From Bosea sp. ANAM02 (GTDB lineage: Bacteria; Pseudomonadota; Alphaproteobacteria; Rhizobiales; Beijerinckiaceae), in contig NZ_AP022848.1 of assembly GCF_011764485.1 (NCBI RefSeq), positions 3,934,001 to 3,998,000 of the forward strand: a DNA stretch of 64,000 nt, in the 5' to 3' direction. The position numbers were made by a program, and so were the translations under genes. Each line of letters opens with the position of its first letter. The first letter of the stretch is position 1. The notes under the pieces were generated by a model. The model was not told where the DNA came from and did no database searches. It was given only the letters and a program-made list of their open reading frames with translations. Of the stretch, positions 37,019 to 46,014 are shown piece by piece.

Positions 37019-37663
37019 TTATCTCCGCGCCTTCAGGAATGCTTCCTTCGCCTCGCGTGCCAGCGTCTCGATCCGCTTCCAGTCGCCGGCGGCAATCGCA
37101 TCGGCCGGGACCAGCCAGGAGCCGCCGACGCAGATGACCTGCGGCAGGGCCAAATAATCGCCGAGGTTTTTCAGGCCGACGCCGCCGGTCGGGCAGAAGG
37201 TCATCTGCGGGAACGGGCCGGAGAGCGCCTTCAGGGCCGGTGGGCCTCCCGCCTGCTCTGCGGGGAAGAATTTCGCGGTGGTCCGGCCGGCTGCAACCGC
37301 ACGCATGCAGTCCGAAGCCGTCGCCACACCCGGCAGCCAAGGCAGACCCGCCTTCCGCAAGGCTTCGTCGACGCTCTCGCTGAAACCGGGGCTGACCACC
37401 GCCTGTGCGCCGGCATCCTTGACCTGCTGAGCCTGGGCCGGGGTCACGACCGTGCCCGCCACAGCCAGCGCCTTCGGGACCGATTTCGCGATCGCCGCGA
37501 GCGCTTCCATCGCGGCCGGGCGGCGCAGCGTGACCTCGACGACATCGATACCGCCGGCAACCAGCGCATGGGCGAGATCGACGGCCCGCGAGGCGTCCTC
37601 GATCACCACGACGGGGATCACGCCGCAGCTCTTCAACCGGGCAATCGCGGCAGTCTCGTCCAT
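37019..37663 (-). CDS. eda: KDPG/KHG aldolase
   Basis: 214 residues. The Schiff-base lysine is K131 in TAKFFPAE and the general acid/base E43 is in VVEVTLR; PTGGVGL binds phosphate. It splits 2-keto-3-deoxy-6-phosphogluconate to pyruvate and glyceraldehyde 3-phosphate in the Entner-Doudoroff pathway. ATG at 37663 is used because the longer frame would need TTG. It follows pgl by 39 bases in the zwf-pgl-eda unit; the dehydratase gene edd is not in the unit. Confidence 0.93.
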   Translation of the reverse strand: MDETAAIARLKSCGVIPVVVIEDASRAVDLAHALVAGGIDVVEVTLRRPAAMEALAAIAKSVPKALAVAGTVVTPAQAQQVKDAGAQAVVSPGFSESVDEALRKAGLPWLPGVATASDCMRAVAAGRTTAKFFPAEQAGGPPALKALSGPFPQMTFCPTGGVGLKNLGDYLALPQVICVGGSWLVPADAIAAGDWKRIETLAREAKEAFLKARR

Positions 37664-37702
37664 GGCCTCGTCTTTCAATCGATTTGAGCAGGAAATCCGG
37701 CT

Positions 37703-38389
37703 CTACTCCTTCGCCCAGTAGACGTCGAGCCCTCGCGCGCTGCCGAGCAGAAGATCGACCGGCAGCGGCGTCTGCCCGCGCTCGGGGGCGGCCTGAAGCA
37801 CCGCTTCCTTCGCCGCGCCGGAGACCAGCAGGCTCGCCAAGCCGGCGCCGAGCAGGCGCGCGGGCGAGAGCGACAGGCGCGGCGGCAGACCAGGCGGGCG
37901 GGCGACGACGATGCCGCTGTCGGGCACCGCATTGAAGGTGGCCTCGGCACCGGGAAAAAGCGAAGCGATATGCCCGTCCGCGCCCATGCCGCTGACGAGC
38001 AGGTCGATCTCGGGAAGTTCGGCAAGCTTGGCGCAGAGCAAAGCAGCGGCGGCCTCGATGTCGCTGCCATGTTCGTGGAAGGACAGGAAGGACGCACGCC
38101 CCGCGGCCAGTGGCGCGAACTGCGCGCGGATCATGCGCTCGTTCGAGGCGGCGTCATCGGCCGCGACGAAGCGCTCGTCGGTCGGCAGCAGCGTGACCTG
38201 CTCCCAGGCCAGGTCACGCTGCCCCAGCGCTGCGAGGAAGCCGGCCGGGGTTGTGCCGCCGGGCACGGCGAGGAGCGCCCTGCCCTGCCCGGCGAGCAGG
38301 TCCTTCAGTCTGATCGCGACCGCCTCCGCCAGCGCTTCGGAGGCATCGGCGAGCGTGGCGAAGCGATGCCAGGCGAGCGGGCCGGCCAT
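37703..38389 (-). CDS. pgl: 6-phosphogluconolactonase
   Basis: 228 residues of the NagB/RpiA-like fold. PGGTTP (43-48) and PTDERFV are substrate-phosphate and catalytic-region motifs; GMGADGHIASLFPG is the family signature with the catalytic His. It hydrolyses 6-phosphogluconolactone. The ATG overlaps the zwf stop by one base (TGATG), implying coupled translation with the enzyme that makes its substrate. Confidence 0.95.
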   Translation of the reverse strand: MAGPLAWHRFATLADASEALAEAVAIRLKDLLAGQGRALLAVPGGTTPAGFLAALGQRDLAWEQVTLLPTDERFVAADDAASNERMIRAQFAPLAAGRASFLSFHEHGSDIEAAAALLCAKLAELPEIDLLVSGMGADGHIASLFPGAEATFNAVPDSGIVVARPPGLPPRLSLSPARLLGAGLASLLVSGAAKEAVLQAAPERGQTPLPVDLLLGSARGLDVYWAKE

Positions 38390-39891
38390 CAGACCAGATC
38401 CGGGTCGGCCCAGGAGCGGCCTTCGCGCTCGATCAGCCCGATCGCCTGCGACGGCCCCCAGGAGCCTGCGGCGTAGCGATGCGGGTGCGGATAGTAGTCC
38501 TGCCAGCCGGCGATGATCGGATCGACCCAGGCCCAGGCCTGCTCGACCTCGTCGCGATGCATGAACAGCGTCTGGTCGCCGCGGATCACATCGGTCAGCA
38601 GGCGCTCATAGGCGTCCGGCGTGCGTTCGTCGAAGGCGGTCGAATAGCGCAGATCGAGCTGGCGCGGCACGATCTTGAGCCGGCCGGAGCCCGGCACCTT
38701 CATCATCAACTGAAGCTGCACGCCATCGTTCGGCTGCAGGCGGATGAAGAGGCGGTTGGCATCAAGCCGATCGCAGGAGCCGCCGCCGAAGATCGAATGC
38801 GGCACCGGCTTGAAGGTGACGGCGATCTCGGAATAGCGCTGCGCCATGCGTTTTCCCGTGCGCAGATAGATCGGCACGCCGGCCCAGCGCCAGTTGTCGA
38901 CCTCGCAGCGGATGGCGACGAAGGTCTCGGTATTCGAGCCGTGACCGAGCTCCTCGGAATAGCCGCGCACGCGCTGGCCGTCGATCTGGCCGGCGCCATA
39001 CTGGCCGCGCACGGTGTAGCGCTGGACATCCGGTCCGACGATGGGGCGCAGCGCCTTCAGCACCTTGATCTTCTCCTCGCGGACGGCGCCGGCCTCCAGC
39101 ATGTTCGGCGGCTCGATGGCGAAGAGGGTCAGCAACTGCATGAGATGGTTCTGGACCATGTCGCGCATATGCCCGGACTTGTCGTAGTAGCCGGCGCGCT
39201 GTTCCAGGCCGACCGTCTCGGCGACCGTGATCTGGACATGGTCGATATCGCGGCTCGACCATGACCGCTCGAACAGCGTGTTGGCGAAGCGCAGGACGAG
39301 CAGGTTCTGCACCGTCTCCTTGCCGAGATAATGGTCGATCCGATAGGTGCGGCTTTCCGGCAGGATGCGCGCGACGGCATCGTTGATCGCCCGCGCCGAG
39401 GCGAGATCGCGGCCGAGCGGCTTCTCCAGGATGACGCGCGAGGTCGGCGTTAGGATCTCGGCTTTGGCGAGGTTCTCGCAGATCGGGATAAAGAGGTCGG
39501 GCGGGGTCGAGAGGTAGAAGGAGCGGACGCGCTCGCTCTCGCCCAGTGCCTGTTTCAGCGCGCCGTAGGTCTCGGGCTTCACCGCGTCGAGCATCACCAT
39601 GGTCAGGCGGCGAAGGAAGGGCTCGACCTGATCCTTCGGGATGCCCTCCTCGTCGAGGCGCTTGGCGATCTGCTTCGGCAGCCCCTCGACATCCTCCTCC
39701 TTGCGGACGATGGCGAGGATGCGGCTCTCGCCGGGCAGGACGCCTTCGCGATTGCGCTGGGCCAGCGCCGGGAAGAGCTTGCGCAAGGCGAGATCGCCGC
39801 CCGCGCCGAAGATCACGAGATCGAAGGGCGGAACCGGCGTCCGCTCGGGGGCTGTCTCGGGCCGAAGCGCGTTATCCACGATGGCGTCCAT
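38389..39891 (-). CDS. zwf: glucose-6-phosphate 1-dehydrogenase
   Basis: 500 residues. The NADP-binding motif is FGAGGDLALRKLFPAL near the start, and the active-site signature is RIDHYLGKE. It oxidises glucose 6-phosphate to 6-phosphogluconolactone. ATG at 39891 is preferred, with AGGA close upstream; a TTG 23 codons earlier would add a tail of no known domain. It is first of zwf-pgl-eda, which feeds both the pentose-phosphate and Entner-Doudoroff routes. Confidence 0.96.
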   Translation of the reverse strand: MDAIVDNALRPETAPERTPVPPFDLVIFGAGGDLALRKLFPALAQRNREGVLPGESRILAIVRKEEDVEGLPKQIAKRLDEEGIPKDQVEPFLRRLTMVMLDAVKPETYGALKQALGESERVRSFYLSTPPDLFIPICENLAKAEILTPTSRVILEKPLGRDLASARAINDAVARILPESRTYRIDHYLGKETVQNLLVLRFANTLFERSWSSRDIDHVQITVAETVGLEQRAGYYDKSGHMRDMVQNHLMQLLTLFAIEPPNMLEAGAVREEKIKVLKALRPIVGPDVQRYTVRGQYGAGQIDGQRVRGYSEELGHGSNTETFVAIRCEVDNWRWAGVPIYLRTGKRMAQRYSEIAVTFKPVPHSIFGGGSCDRLDANRLFIRLQPNDGVQLQLMMKVPGSGRLKIVPRQLDLRYSTAFDERTPDAYERLLTDVIRGDQTLFMHRDEVEQAWAWVDPIIAGWQDYYPHPHRYAAGSWGPSQAIGLIEREGRSWADPDLV

Positions 39892-40227
39892 CAATCCTGT
39901 AACTCCGTCAGGCGCTGCCGGTTCGCTGGACCGGCGCAAAGCCTCGTCGGCCGGCCGCAATCCGGGCCGGACACGAAGCAGCTAGCGCAGGGCTGCGACC
40001 AGAGTGAGACGGATTGGGCGCGCTGCAAAGAGGGTGCGGCGCAGGGCCGTTGCCCGCGCCGTTCAAAATGCGACCGGACATCCCGTGAGCCCTCATCCTG
40101 AGGAGCCATTCTCTTGGGAACGGCGTCTCGAAGGATGCTCCAGGAGGCTCCCGTGCAAGCTGGACCATCCTTCGAGATGCAGCCTTCGGCTGCTCCTCAG
40201 GATGAGGGCTGAGATTGGAGAGTTCGA
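39892..40227. other. 336-base gap between zwf and the ABC operon
   Basis: No gene is seen. It contains the zwf promoter side and a long palindromic repeat (40088-40210). Confidence 0.5.
40088..40210. repeat. 123-base inverted repeat with CTCATCCTGAGGAGC arms
   Basis: Outer arms 40088-40106 and 40192-40210 are perfectly complementary over 19 bases. Inner complementary pieces (TCTCGAAGGATG with CATCCTTCGAGA) lengthen the stem. I recall repeats with this core as frequent in Bradyrhizobium and relatives. Confidence 0.85.
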
Positions 40228-40980
40228 TCAGCCCGCGCGCCAGAAGCCTGCGCTCGCGGTCAGCAATTGCCGGGCATAGGCCGTCTGCGGCTGGCGCGCG
40301 GCCAGGGTCTCGACCGTCATGTCCTCGACGGCACGGCCGAACTGCATGACCAGCAGGCGCTCGCACATATGGCCGACGACCGAGAGATCATGGCTGACGA
40401 GAATATAGGTCAGCTTGCGCTCCTGCCGGAGCGCCGCGAGCAGGTTCAGCACCTCGGCCTGGATCGAGACATCGAGCGCCGAGGTCGGCTCGTCCAGCAG
40501 CAGGATCGAGGGTTCGAGCACCAGCGCACGGGCAATCGCAACGCGCTGGCGCTGGCCGCCCGAGAGCTGGTGCGGATAGCGGAAGCGGAACGATGCGGGC
40601 AGGCCGACATCGGAGAGCGCCTTGCCGATGCGGGCCTCGGCATTGTCGAGGCCGTGGATGGCGAGCGGCTCGGCCAGCGTATCGTCGACCGTCTTCTTGG
40701 GATGCAGCGAGCCATAGGGGTCCTGGAAGACCATCTGGACGTTGCGATAGAAGGCCTTGTCACGAACCTTGGGCTGCACGGCGCCCTCGATCGTGACCGT
40801 GCCGCTCCAGTCCCGGTTGAGGCCGGAGAGCACGCGCAGGACGGTCGACTTGCCCGAACCGGACTCGCCGACGAGGCCGTAGCTCTCGCCCTTGCGGACG
40901 TCGAAGGAGAGATCCTTCACGACATGAGAGTCGCCGAAGGAGACGTTGAGCTTGTCGACGGAGATCGCTGCGCTCGTCAT
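40228..40980 (-). CDS. peptide-type ABC transporter ATP-binding protein (second ATPase, DppF-like)
   Basis: 250 residues. Walker A is GESGSGKST (38-46), followed by the Q-loop FQDPYGSLHP, signature LSGGQRQRVAIARAL, Walker B ILLLDEPTSALD and the H-loop VSHDLSVV. It powers the permease pair encoded upstream. It is shorter than usual DppF proteins and lacks most of the C-terminal oligopeptide extension, ending shortly after RQPQTAYARQLL. GGAG precedes the ATG. A repeat-filled gap of 139 bases separates it from the other ATPase gene. Confidence 0.92.
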   Translation of the reverse strand: MTSAAISVDKLNVSFGDSHVVKDLSFDVRKGESYGLVGESGSGKSTVLRVLSGLNRDWSGTVTIEGAVQPKVRDKAFYRNVQMVFQDPYGSLHPKKTVDDTLAEPLAIHGLDNAEARIGKALSDVGLPASFRFRYPHQLSGGQRQRVAIARALVLEPSILLLDEPTSALDVSIQAEVLNLLAALRQERKLTYILVSHDLSVVGHMCERLLVMQFGRAVEDMTVETLAARQPQTAYARQLLTASAGFWRAG

Positions 40981-40998
40981 GCGGATGCTCCATTTTTC

Positions 40999-41090
40999 GT
41001 CATTCTCGCCCTTGTGGCGAGAATCCGCGTCTTGATCACCGTGCTTGTTGCAGGAAGACGTGGATGGTCGGCACAAGGCCGACCATGACG
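40999..41090. repeat. intergenic palindromic repeat, 'gtcat-hairpin' type
   Basis: Two hairpins, on ATTCTCGCC/GGCGAGAAT and on ATGGTCGGC/GCCGACCAT, bordered by gtcat and atgac; the same build as 13788-13881, and the segments between the hairpins are alike. It lies inside the ABC operon between the two ATPase genes. Confidence 0.8.
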
Positions 41091-41119
41091 CGGAATGCCA
41101 GCGGCCAGACAGAATATCG

Positions 41120-41977
41120 TCATGCCAGCCACGCCGGGTCACGGTTGAGGGTGGCGAGCTTCGCCCGGGGATGGTCGAGATCCGGCAGGCATTCGAGCAG
41201 GCCGAGCGTATAGGGATGGCGGCGGCTGCGCGCGGCCGGGTCGGCGAGCTCGGCCGCCGGCAGCGTCTCCATGACCTTGCCGCCATACATCACGATGACG
41301 CGGTCGCAGAAGGACTGCACCAGATGCAGGTCGTGGCTGATGAAGATCAGCCCCATGCCGCGCTCGGTGACGAGATCGTCGAGGATCTTGAGGATCTGGA
41401 GTTGCACGGTGACGTCGAGCGCCGAGGTCGGCTCGTCCGCGATCAGGACCTCCGGCTCGGCGATCAGCATCATCGCGATCATGACGCGCTGGCCCATGCC
41501 GCCGGAGACCTCGTGCGGGTAGAGATCGTAGACGCGGGCCGGCTCGCGGATCTGCACCTGCTCCAGCATGGCGAGGCTGCGCTCGCGCGCCTCCTTCGCC
41601 CCGGCCTTGCGGTGGATGCGATAGGCCTCGGCGATCTGGCTGCCGACGGTCTCGACCGGGTTCAGCGAGAATTTCGGGTCCTGCATCACCATGGAGATAT
41701 GGCGGCCGCGGAGCTTGCGGCGCGCGCCCTTGTCCATCGTCATCAGGTCCTGGCCGCGGAAGCGCATGCGATCGGCGCTGACGACGCCCGGATGCGGGAT
41801 CAGGTCGAGGATCGCGCGCCCGGTCATCGACTTGCCCGAGCCGGATTCGCCGACGATGCCGAGCCGCTCGCGGCCGAGCGTGAAGGAGAGGCCGCGCACG
41901 GCCCGGACGATGCCGGTCGGCGTGTGGAAATCGACCTTGAGATTGTCGACTTCGAGAAGAGGCTGCTCGCTTGTCAT
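41120..41977 (-). CDS. peptide-type ABC transporter ATP-binding protein (first ATPase, DppD-like)
   Basis: 285 residues. Walker A is GESGSGKS (43-50), the Q-loop is MQDPKFSLNP, the signature is a slightly unusual VSGGMGQRVMIA, Walker B is VLIADEPTSALD and the H-loop is ISHDLHLV. The C-terminal RRHPYTLGLLECLP belongs to the oligopeptide extension. The start is set by GAGGTGAG eight bases upstream; the preceding permease stop is four bases away. Confidence 0.93.
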   Translation of the reverse strand: MTSEQPLLEVDNLKVDFHTPTGIVRAVRGLSFTLGRERLGIVGESGSGKSMTGRAILDLIPHPGVVSADRMRFRGQDLMTMDKGARRKLRGRHISMVMQDPKFSLNPVETVGSQIAEAYRIHRKAGAKEARERSLAMLEQVQIREPARVYDLYPHEVSGGMGQRVMIAMMLIAEPEVLIADEPTSALDVTVQLQILKILDDLVTERGMGLIFISHDLHLVQSFCDRVIVMYGGKVMETLPAAELADPAARSRRHPYTLGLLECLPDLDHPRAKLATLNRDPAWLA

Positions 41978-41981
41978 CGAC

Positions 41982-42887
41982 TCACCTCGCATCCATGACG
42001 TCGCGGAGCCCGTCGCCGAGCAGGTTGAAGCCGAGCGCGACGATGCAGATGGCGATACCGGGGAAGGTCGCGACCCACCACTGGTCGAAGATCTGCTCGC
42101 GGCCGGCCGAGATCATGGCGCCCCATTCCGGCATCGGCGGCTGCGCGCCCAGCCCGAGGAAGCCGAGGCCGGCGGCGGTTAGGATGATGCCGGCCATGTC
42201 GAAGGTGGTGCGCACGATCAGCGAGGACATGCACATCGGCACGACATGCTTCCAGATGATGCGGGCCTGCGAGGCGCCCTGCAGGCGCATCGCGGCGATA
42301 TAGTCCTGGTTGCGGATCACCATGGTTTCGGCGCGGGCGACGCGGGCATAGGGCGGCCAGGTCGTGATCGCGATGGCGATGATGGCGTTGACGATACCGG
42401 GGCCGAGCGCCGCGACGAAGGCCAGCGCCAGGACGAGGCGCGGGAAGGCCAGGAAGACGTCGGTGATGCGCATAAGCAGCCGATCGACCCACCCCCCATA
42501 ATAGCCGGAGATCGCGCCGATCAGCAGGCCGAACGGGCCGACCGTGACGACGACCAGCAGCACGATCACCAGCGTGATCCGCGTGCCGTAGACGATGCGG
42601 CTGAAGATGTCGCGGCCGAGCGCGTCCGTGCCGAACCAGTTGGTCGTCGAAGGTGGCATCAGCCGCTTGTCGAGCGTCTGCGCGATCGGGTCGAAGGGCG
42701 CGATCAGGGGCGCGAAGGCTGCGATCAAGAGCAGCAGGACGATGATGGCGAGGCCCGCCACCGCCATCGGGTTGCGCTTGAAGGCGAGCCATTGCCGGTA
42801 GAGCTGGCCGAGCCGGGCCTGGCGGCGCGACTCCGGGGAGTCGCTGATCAGCCAGGCATGCAGGCCGGCGGAGGAGGTTTCGCTCAT
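41982..42887 (-). CDS. peptide-type ABC transporter permease (DppC-like)
   Basis: 301 residues with an N-terminal helix at about 41-63 and five further helices. The N-terminal OppC-type region has KRNPMAVAGL, then FGTDALGRDIFSR, and the EAA-type loop is around IAAMRLQGASQARIIWKHVVP. GAGGAGG precedes the ATG. It forms the membrane channel with the DppB-like permease, whose gene ends 10 bases before this one starts. Confidence 0.94.
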   Translation of the reverse strand: MSETSSAGLHAWLISDSPESRRQARLGQLYRQWLAFKRNPMAVAGLAIIVLLLLIAAFAPLIAPFDPIAQTLDKRLMPPSTTNWFGTDALGRDIFSRIVYGTRITLVIVLLVVVTVGPFGLLIGAISGYYGGWVDRLLMRITDVFLAFPRLVLALAFVAALGPGIVNAIIAIAITTWPPYARVARAETMVIRNQDYIAAMRLQGASQARIIWKHVVPMCMSSLIVRTTFDMAGIILTAAGLGFLGLGAQPPMPEWGAMISAGREQIFDQWWVATFPGIAICIVALGFNLLGDGLRDVMDAR

Positions 42888-42897
42888 CTGTTCCTCC

Positions 42898-43962
42898 TCA
42901 GCGCACGCGCGGGTCGGCCAGGCGGCCGATGATGTCGGTCAGCAGGTTGACCGCGATGAAGACGACGCCGACCACCAGCGTGCCGCCCAGAACCGCGTTC
43001 ATGTCGGCGTTGAGCAGAGCGTTGGTGAGATAGCGGCCCAAGCCCGGCCAGGCGAAGATCGTCTCGGTCAGCACCGAGCCCTCCAGCAAATGCATGTAGG
43101 AGAGCGCGATCACGGTGAAGAGCGGCACGGCGGCGTTGCGCAGGGCGTGGCGCCAGATCACGGCGGTCTCGGAGACGCCCTTCACACGGGCGGCGATGAC
43201 ATATTGCTGCTGCAGCTCGGTGATCATGAAGCTGCGCGTCATGCGGCTGATATAGGCAACCGAAAGCAGGCCGAGCACCAGGGCCGGCAGGATGAGATGC
43301 GAGAAGGCGTCCCAGAATGCCTCCCACTCGCCCTCCAGCGCGGCGTCGATCATGATGATGCCGGTGCGGGTGGTAACGATGTCCTGCCAGACGACCGAGA
43401 TGCGACCCGGCCCCGAGACCCAGCCGAGCTTGGCGTAGAACAGCAGGAGCGCCATCAGGCCGATCCAGAAGACCGGGACGGAATAGCCGACGAGGCCGAC
43501 AACGCGCGCGACCTGATCCTGCCAGCGGCCCTGGTTGACGGCGGCGAGGATGCCGAGCGGCACGCCGATCAGAACGCCGATCAGCGTCCCCAGCGTCGCG
43601 AGTTCCAGCGTCGCCGGGAAGACGCGCTTGATGTCCTCGACGACCGGGTTCGAGGTCAGCACGGAGGTGCCGAGATTCCCGGTGAAGACCTTGCCGATAT
43701 AAATGGCGAATTGCTGCCAGAGCGGCTTGTCGAGGCCGAGTTCGATCCGCGCCGCCTCATAGGTCTCGGGCTTGGCGTTGTCGCCGACGACGGCGAGCAC
43801 CGGGTCGATCGGGATGACGCGGGCGATGAAGAAGGTGACCAGCAGCAGGCCGAACATGGTGATGACCACGGTCGTCAATTCGCGCGAGAGCGCGCGGCCC
43901 CAGCGCCGCAGCCTGCCCGGCGCTGCCGTCTTGGTTGTGGGAGCTTGCGTCACGGCTGTCAT
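42898..43962 (-). CDS. peptide-type ABC transporter permease (DppB-like)
   Basis: 354 residues. After a 30-residue cytoplasmic tail rich in Thr and Arg, six helices are predicted. DppB-type patterns are RVIPIDPVLAVVGD and LGLDKPLWQQF, and the EAA-type loop has QQQYVIAARVKGVSETAVIWRHALRN. GGAGG precedes the ATG. It follows the binding-protein gene after 213 bases that contain a terminator-like hairpin and a repeat, so it is probably expressed by read-through. Confidence 0.94.
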   Translation of the reverse strand: MTAVTQAPTTKTAAPGRLRRWGRALSRELTTVVITMFGLLLVTFFIARVIPIDPVLAVVGDNAKPETYEAARIELGLDKPLWQQFAIYIGKVFTGNLGTSVLTSNPVVEDIKRVFPATLELATLGTLIGVLIGVPLGILAAVNQGRWQDQVARVVGLVGYSVPVFWIGLMALLLFYAKLGWVSGPGRISVVWQDIVTTRTGIIMIDAALEGEWEAFWDAFSHLILPALVLGLLSVAYISRMTRSFMITELQQQYVIAARVKGVSETAVIWRHALRNAAVPLFTVIALSYMHLLEGSVLTETIFAWPGLGRYLTNALLNADMNAVLGGTLVVGVVFIAVNLLTDIIGRLADPRVR

Positions 43963-44012
43963 GACCCGCCTCCGTTTCTAAAGATCGGTTGATTGTCACG
44001 GAACCACGGGGG

Positions 44013-44106
44013 CTCATCCCGGGCTTGACCCGGGGTCCATGTCGGAGCTTTGCCGATAACGGTTCAGGCATGGATCCCGGGTCTCCCTTCGGTCGCCCGG
44101 GATGAC
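44013..44106. repeat. intergenic palindromic repeat, 'gtcat-hairpin' type (long variant)
   Basis: CTCATCCCGGGCTTGACCCG opens and GCCCGGGATGAC closes the element, with GGTCCATG and CATGGATC between. It matches 29414-29510 in build and lies between the binding-protein and DppB-like genes. Confidence 0.75.
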
Positions 44107-44125
44107 GATGCCCTACCGCCGAAGG

Positions 44126-44160
44126 AAAGCCGCCGCGGCATCATGCTGCCGCGGCGGTTT
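44126..44160 (-). terminator. terminator-like hairpin after the binding-protein gene
   Basis: An 11-bp GC stem (44130-44140 with 44147-44157) has a 6-base loop; the minus-strand tail is CTTTCCTT, a weak T-run. It lies 16 bases after the stop. Partial termination would give more binding protein than permease. Confidence 0.6.
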
Positions 44161-44175
44161 CCGACCCTCAGGGCC

Positions 44176-45768
44176 TCAGTTCTTGACGATGGTGGCGTAG
44201 CGGTTGGTGTCCGAGCTCGGTCCGATGACCCAGCCCTTCACGTTCTTGCGCTCGGCCGAAACCTCGATCTGCTGGAACATGATGACGAAGGGCGAGACCT
44301 TCTGATGCTCGCGCTGCAGCGTCTCGTAGGTCGCCTTGCGCTTGGCGGCATCCGATTCCAGCACGGCGCCCTGCGTGACCTTGGTCATCTCGGGGATGTT
44401 CCAGGCATTGCGCCAGGCCAGCGTCTTGGACTTCGCCTCCTCGCCGTTATCCTCGTTGATGGCGAAGGTCTCGGCATTGGTATGCGGGTCGAGATAGTCC
44501 GGGCCCCACTGGCCGATATAGATGTCGTGGGCGCGGGCGCGGTACTTGGTCAGCGTCTGCTTGCCGTCGCCGGGAATGATCTCGAGCTTGACGTTGGCCT
44601 GGGCCCAGGTCGCCTGGATCGCCTGCGCGATATCCGTGATCGGGGAGACCGAGCGGGTGTCCATGGTGACGGTGAAGCCGTCGCTGAGGCCGGCCTTGGC
44701 GAGCAGTTCCTTCGCCTTGGCGACGTTGAGCGAATAGGGCTTGTCCGAGATCGCGCCGAGGAAGCCCTGCGGAAGGAAGGACTCGTGGCCCTTATAGGTG
44801 CCTTCGAGGATATTCTTCTCGATCGAGGCATAATCGACCAGGAGCTTCAGCGCCTCGCGGACCTCGGGCTTGGCCAGGTTCGGGTTCTTCTGGTTCAGGC
44901 CGAGATAGAGGATGTAGCCCTTGTCGCCCTGGACGATCTCGATGTCCTTGTTGCTCTTGACGGCCGCGAGCTGGTCCTTCGAGAGGTTGCGGGCGATGTC
45001 GACGTCGCCCTTCTCGACGAGCAGGCGCTGCGAGGCCGGCTCGGCGACATGGCGCACGACGATGCGCTTGCTCTTCGGCGCGCCCTTGTACCAGCTCTCG
45101 TTGGCGTCGAGCGTGTACTGCTCGTTCGGGCGATAGCTGCGGACCTTGAAGGCGCCGGAGCCGGCCGAGTTCAGCTTGAGCCAGCCATTGCCCCAGTCGC
45201 CGTCCTTCTCGTTGGCCTTGACCAGCTTGGAGTCGACGATCGCGGCGACGCCGGAGGTCAGGCAGTTATAGAAGAAGGTCGGGGCGAAGGGCTTGGAGAC
45301 CGTGATCTGGACGGTGTTCTCGTCGACGGCCTTGACCTTGTCGAGCACGTTCTCCGCCACGAAGCCGAACTGGCGCAGGATGAAGCCCGGCGACTTGTTC
45401 ATCGTGACCGCGCGCTGGAAGGAATAGACCACGTCGGCCGCCGTCACCGGGTTGCCGGAGTGGAACTTGACGCCTTTGCGCAGCTTGAAGGTGTAGGTCA
45501 GGTTGTCGGGAGCGACGCTCCAGCTCTCGGCGAGATCCGGGACCAGCTCGTTGTTCTTGGAAATGTCGATATTGATCAGCTTGTCGTAGACATTGGCGCC
45601 GACCTCGACACCCGAGAACTCGAAAGCCTCGGCGGGGTCGAGCGTGATGATGTCGTCGATCTGCTTGGCCATCACGATCGTGTCCTTCGGCGTCTGCGCG
45701 AAGGCGGCGGTGGTCGACATCAGGGCCGTGAAGGCCGAAACCGCCATCAATTTGGCTACGTGACGCAT
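44176..45768 (-). CDS. peptide-type ABC transporter substrate-binding protein
   Basis: 530 residues with a signal peptide (1-25, ending TTAAFA). SBP_bac_5 family: LAESWSVAPDNLTYTFKLRKGVKFHSG and the two-lobed layout are typical. It captures a peptide, opine or similar solute in the periplasm; the ligand is not readable. The ATG is fixed by GGGGA five bases upstream, while an ATG four codons earlier has no site. It is first of the five-gene operon and divergent from the amidoligase operon, 246 bases apart. Confidence 0.94.
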   Translation of the reverse strand: MRHVAKLMAVSAFTALMSTTAAFAQTPKDTIVMAKQIDDIITLDPAEAFEFSGVEVGANVYDKLINIDISKNNELVPDLAESWSVAPDNLTYTFKLRKGVKFHSGNPVTAADVVYSFQRAVTMNKSPGFILRQFGFVAENVLDKVKAVDENTVQITVSKPFAPTFFYNCLTSGVAAIVDSKLVKANEKDGDWGNGWLKLNSAGSGAFKVRSYRPNEQYTLDANESWYKGAPKSKRIVVRHVAEPASQRLLVEKGDVDIARNLSKDQLAAVKSNKDIEIVQGDKGYILYLGLNQKNPNLAKPEVREALKLLVDYASIEKNILEGTYKGHESFLPQGFLGAISDKPYSLNVAKAKELLAKAGLSDGFTVTMDTRSVSPITDIAQAIQATWAQANVKLEIIPGDGKQTLTKYRARAHDIYIGQWGPDYLDPHTNAETFAINEDNGEEAKSKTLAWRNAWNIPEMTKVTQGAVLESDAAKRKATYETLQREHQKVSPFVIMFQQIEVSAERKNVKGWVIGPSSDTNRYATIVKN

Positions 45769-46014
45769 CGGATTCCCCATTGTTCGTGTTGCGCGGGCGC
45801 TGTCCGCCCGTTGGGCGCTATCTGCAACCAGTCCGGTGCGGCTGTCCAGTCGACCAACGGCCATGCGAAGGGCGGAACGGAGCATTTTGCACATCTCTTG
45901 AGCAGCGAAGCCGGACCGAGACGGCATCCGGGCACCGGCAGTGCCTTGCGCGCGCCGGCGGCCTCGCTAACCTGACGTTGCAGGCGGCCATCGCCTGGGA
46001 TTAGGGGGCGAAAC

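Noticed and set aside
36676..37340. Possible small genes around the compound repeat at 36854
   Set aside because: The frames translate the repeat (VIPCAL-like strings seen at every copy) and have no domain.
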